From Dehalococcoidales bacterium (GTDB taxonomy: Bacteria; Chloroflexota; Dehalococcoidia; Dehalococcoidales; UBA3254), in the NCBI GenBank assembly GCA_028718465.1, contig JAQULX010000115.1, positions 1-7,986 of the forward strand: a stretch of DNA of 7,986 nt, given 5' to 3'. Below are positions 5,346 through 7,986 of this stretch, piece by piece (within the stretch, counting starts at the first letter, position 1; every line of letters begins with the position of its first letter). Below the pieces are notes generated by a model, which saw only the letters and a list, made by a program, of their open reading frames with translations, was not told where the DNA came from and searched no databases. The position numbers were made by a program, and so were the translations under genes.

Positions 5346-7967
5346 CTAGCACTTCGTATAGCCGCAGCCGGGACAAACGAAACAACCTTCGGCATAAACC
5401 AGGAGGGTCGCGCATTCAGGGCATTGCCCGGCCATGTTTTTCACCAGGCCGTAGTCCTGGACTCCGGACTTGCCGCTGCTGTGACCGTTGCCGTTGCCAT
5501 TGCCGTTGCCGTTCCTGGCGGCAGATGTGAATTTTTCCAGCACGGAGGAGATTGCATCCGCGCAGGAAAGCACCGATTTGCCGTTTTCCCAGGCGATTGA
5601 CGGGCAGCGGATTCCCCGGAGTTGTCTGACTACGGACTCTACGTTGACTCCGGACCTTAGTGACAGGGATATCAACCGGCTGATGGCTTCCAGTTGAGCG
5701 GAAGCGCAGCCGCCGGCTTTCCCCAGAGTGGTGAATACCTCGCAAATACCCCGCTCATCCGAGTTGACGGTTATATAGATGCTTCCGCAGCCGGTAGTGA
5801 CCTTTTCTGTGCAGCCCTGGGTTACCTTGGCCCTCTTGCGCGGTGTGGAGGAGACGGGCTCCGGTACAGCGGCTTCGGCCGGCTTTTTTTCAGTCCCGGT
5901 CGTTAATACCTGTCCTTCGCGGCTGCCGTCGCGGTATATCGTGATTCCCTTCAGTCCCTCCTCATAAGCTAGCAGATAGACTTTGGCGACATCTTCTCTG
6001 GTGGCCGTTTTCGGAAAATTGACTGTTTTGGAGACCGCGTTATCGGTTGACCTCTGGAAAGCCGCCTGCATTTTGACATGCCACTCCGGGGTTATCTCAT
6101 GGGCGGTGACAAATACTCTTTTTATTTCCTCAGGTATGCCTTCGATATCTTTGATATGAGCTCCCCCGGCGAGCGACTGCATTAGTTCCTCGGAGTAGAA
6201 GCCGCCCTGTTTTGCCGCAGCTTCGAAATAGGGGTTGACCTCGATCAGGTGGGATCCGTCCAGGATATTCTTGGTAAAGCTCAGGGCAAAGAGGGGCTCG
6301 ATGCCGCTGGAACAGCCGGCAATGATGCTCAGAGTACCCGTGGGGGCGATTGTGGTGCGGGTAGCGTTTCTGACCCTGGGCCCGTTGGGCACATCATAAA
6401 CGCTGCCTTCAAAAGCCGGGAAGACGCCGCGCTCTCCTGCCAGTTCCTGAGAAGCCAGAAGGGCCTGTTCGTTGATAAAATTCATTATTTCGGTGGCGGT
6501 ATTCAGGCCTTCTTCCGAATTATAAGGAATCCCCAGTTGCAATAGCATATCGGCAAAGCCCATTAGCCCCAGTCCGATCTTGCGAGTCTCCCGTGTCCGC
6601 TGCTCTATTTGCGGCAGAGGGAACTGGTTCACATCGATTACATTGTCCAGAAAGCGGACGGCGATATGGATTGTCCTGGCTATCTTCGGCCAGTCGATTT
6701 CAACTTCTCCGGCGGCTGTTTTCAGCATGTTGGCCAGGTTAATGGAGCCCAGATTACAGGATTCGTAGGGGAGCAAAGGCTGCTCACCGCATGGGTTGGT
6801 GCTCTCGATTTTCCCCAGGTGGGGGGTCGGGTTGCCCTCGTTGATCCGGTCGATGAAGATGATTCCGGGATCGCCGGTCCGCCATGCCCCGTCCACAATT
6901 TTATCGAATACCTGCTGGGCATTGAGCTTTCCCATGATTTCCCGGTTATGGGGATTGATCAGGTTGTAGTCCGTCCCGGCCTTGACTGCCTCCATGAATT
7001 CACGGGTTATGGCCACGGAGAGGTTGAAATTGGTCAGGGACACCATGTCTTCCTTGGCGGAAATAAATTTCAGGATGTCCGGGTGATCGATGCTGAGGAT
7101 GCCCATATTGGCCCCCCTCCGCATCCCGCCCTGCTTGATGACGTCCGTTGCGGTATCGAAAGCCCGGATAAAGGAGACCGGGCCGCTGGCGATCCCCCCG
7201 GTAGACCCTACCCGGTCTTTTTCCGGCCTTAGCCGGGAGAAGGAAAAGCCGGTGCCGCCGCCGCTCTTGTGAATCAGAGCGGTATATTTAACGGCATCGA
7301 ATATGGATTCCATGGAATCTTCTACCGGCAAAACGAAGCAGGCGGACAGTTGCCCCAATTCCCTTCCGGCGTTCATTAAAGTCGGTGAGTTCGGCAGAAA
7401 GTCCAGACTGGCCATCACCCGGAAAAATTCTTCTTCCCGGGACTGGATATCAGCCTCCGGGCTATAGATAGCATCGGCTGCCGCGATTGTTGCGGCTACC
7501 CTGCGGAACAGGTCTTCGGGAGATTCAGTGGGTTTCCCGTTTTTATCCTTTTTTAAATAACGCTTTTCTAGGACATGCAGCGCGTTTCCGGTCAGACCTG
7601 CCGCCGGGGCTTTCCCGGTCAGGAGAGCGGTCTTCTCTGCTTTCCGGATGGGAGTATTTTCAATGGCTGCGGATTTTACTTTTTCTTTAGGCAGAGCGGT
7701 CATATCTGGTTGATTCTCCTTTTTTTGCAATGGTTTTTCTTCTGCCAGGATATCTTTTAGAAGTTTTTGTATTTCTGAGACGCTGGGAGTATATTTCGCT
7801 TTGTATCTGATCTCGGGTACCAGTTCCTCCATTCCTGGCAGTGATCGCTGCTCGGTACGCTCGATTATCCGGTCGATAATCCGCTCTATCTGGTCCCTGT
7901 CGGAAATTCCCATCGACTCTGCCGCCGAAAAGATAGTTCGTGCGATCTGAGTTCGGTTAATAGGCAT
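5346..7967 (-). CDS. nrdJ: Adenosylcobalamin-dependent (class II) ribonucleoside reductase NrdJ
   Basis: This 873-residue enzyme reduces ribonucleotides to deoxyribonucleotides for DNA synthesis, using adenosylcobalamin to form a thiyl radical. Domains in order: an ATP-cone-like segment (about 4-76; NRTQIARTIFSAAESMG, PSVSEIQKLLKDIL), a charged linker (77-120), and the catalytic core (about 125-690). The core has one redox Cys in LSACFVLP (C210), the radical and acid residues in NPCGE (N391, C393, E395), the partner redox Cys in ESCNLGS (C404), APTGTLSIIAGCSSGIEP (541-558) and the loop IKQGGMRRGANMG. A TSCPD-type domain follows (about 712-812; TTGCGSIYITV, LRGIRC, VLSCADAI). A Gly-Asn repeat linker (819-828) leads to a Cys-rich tail with C849, C852, C862, C865, C868 and C873, a zinc-ribbon-like redox relay. 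The ATG at 7967 has AGGAGA 10 nt upstream, but the frame stays open to the window edge, so the true start may be further out. It is convergent with the radical SAM gene. Confidence 0.95.
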   Translation of the reverse strand: MPINRTQIARTIFSAAESMGISDRDQIERIIDRIIERTEQRSLPGMEELVPEIRYKAKYTPSVSEIQKLLKDILAEEKPLQKKENQPDMTALPKEKVKSAAIENTPIRKAEKTALLTGKAPAAGLTGNALHVLEKRYLKKDKNGKPTESPEDLFRRVAATIAAADAIYSPEADIQSREEEFFRVMASLDFLPNSPTLMNAGRELGQLSACFVLPVEDSMESIFDAVKYTALIHKSGGGTGFSFSRLRPEKDRVGSTGGIASGPVSFIRAFDTATDVIKQGGMRRGANMGILSIDHPDILKFISAKEDMVSLTNFNLSVAITREFMEAVKAGTDYNLINPHNREIMGKLNAQQVFDKIVDGAWRTGDPGIIFIDRINEGNPTPHLGKIESTNPCGEQPLLPYESCNLGSINLANMLKTAAGEVEIDWPKIARTIHIAVRFLDNVIDVNQFPLPQIEQRTRETRKIGLGLMGFADMLLQLGIPYNSEEGLNTATEIMNFINEQALLASQELAGERGVFPAFEGSVYDVPNGPRVRNATRTTIAPTGTLSIIAGCSSGIEPLFALSFTKNILDGSHLIEVNPYFEAAAKQGGFYSEELMQSLAGGAHIKDIEGIPEEIKRVFVTAHEITPEWHVKMQAAFQRSTDNAVSKTVNFPKTATREDVAKVYLLAYEEGLKGITIYRDGSREGQVLTTGTEKKPAEAAVPEPVSSTPRKRAKVTQGCTEKVTTGCGSIYITVNSDERGICEVFTTLGKAGGCASAQLEAISRLISLSLRSGVNVESVVRQLRGIRCPSIAWENGKSVLSCADAISSVLEKFTSAARNGNGNGNGNGHSSGKSGVQDYGLVKNMAGQCPECATLLVYAEGCFVCPGCGYTKC
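5487..5515. repeat. Hexanucleotide repeat (GTTGCC)n inside nrdJ
   Basis: Four consecutive copies of GTTGCC (the third is ATTGCC) plus a partial fifth occupy 5487-5515. On the coding minus strand they encode alternating Gly-Asn (NGNGNGNGNG, around residues 819-828) in the linker between the TSCPD domain and the Cys-rich tail. A 6-bp unit changes linker length without shifting the frame, so copy number can vary harmlessly. Confidence 0.8.
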
Positions 7968-7977
7968 TGATGAGTCA

Positions 7978-7983
7978 TCTCCT
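7978..7983 (-). promoter_or_regulatory. Shine-Dalgarno supporting the ATG at 7967 of nrdJ
   Basis: On the minus strand AGGAGA lies 10 nt before the ATG at 7967-7965. The spacing is acceptable and it is the only evidence in the window for that start. The six codons upstream (SGDDSS) contain neither a stop nor another start codon. Confidence 0.5.
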
Positions 7984-7986
7984 GAA

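Noticed and set aside
6609..7232. 207-codon plus-strand open frame inside nrdJ
   Set aside because: It is antisense to the most conserved catalytic part of NrdJ (NPCGE, GGMRRGANMG); its reading is a shadow.

Overview
This window looks like ordinary chromosomal DNA (GC by eye in the mid-to-upper 50s) from an anaerobic or microaerophilic bacterium. It carries a cobalamin-dependent ribonucleotide reductase (NrdJ), a radical SAM enzyme with a cobalamin-binding-like N-terminal half, a divergent adenine-deaminase-family amidohydrolase, a DedA-type membrane protein and an LpxL-like acyltransferase. This set, with palindrome-rich intergenic DNA, fits a Chloroflexota (Dehalococcoidia-like) or Clostridia-like lineage. 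That assignment is inference; no rRNA or other taxonomic marker is present.

Layout: (1) 1-684 (+) is the 3' part of a lysophospholipid/lipid A-type acyltransferase, cut by the window edge and broken by an apparent -1 frameshift near 233-237. (2) 685-1067 has no credible gene. It holds a 14-bp direct repeat (713-726, 889-902) enclosing a 12-bp perfect inverted repeat (737-748, 858-869) and several small hairpins, followed by a good sigma70-type promoter at 979-1007. (3) 1068-1754 (+) is a DedA/VTT-domain membrane protein. (4) 1823-3604 (+) is an Ade-family amidohydrolase with a strong Shine-Dalgarno that an inverted repeat could mask. (5) 3591-5153 (+) is a radical SAM protein whose start lies inside the ade-like gene (14-bp overlap, likely translational coupling). 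(6) 5154-5345 is a convergent intergenic region with two strong palindromes. (7) 5346-7967 (-) is NrdJ, with an ATP-cone-like N-terminus, a class II catalytic core, a TSCPD domain, a Gly-Asn repeat linker and a Cys-rich redox tail; its frame stays open to the right edge of the window.

The genes do not form an obvious single pathway. The ade-like gene and the radical SAM gene probably form a two-gene transcription unit, possibly with dedA upstream. NrdJ is an independent unit on the other strand. Two of the proteins probably depend on cobalamin, suggesting a B12-using host. I saw no defence system, prophage, CRISPR array or clearly new multi-gene system. The points most worth checking are the altered metal/active-site motifs of the Ade-like protein, the structured repeat element at 713-902, the missing arginine in the DedA protein and the unresolved NrdJ N-terminus.
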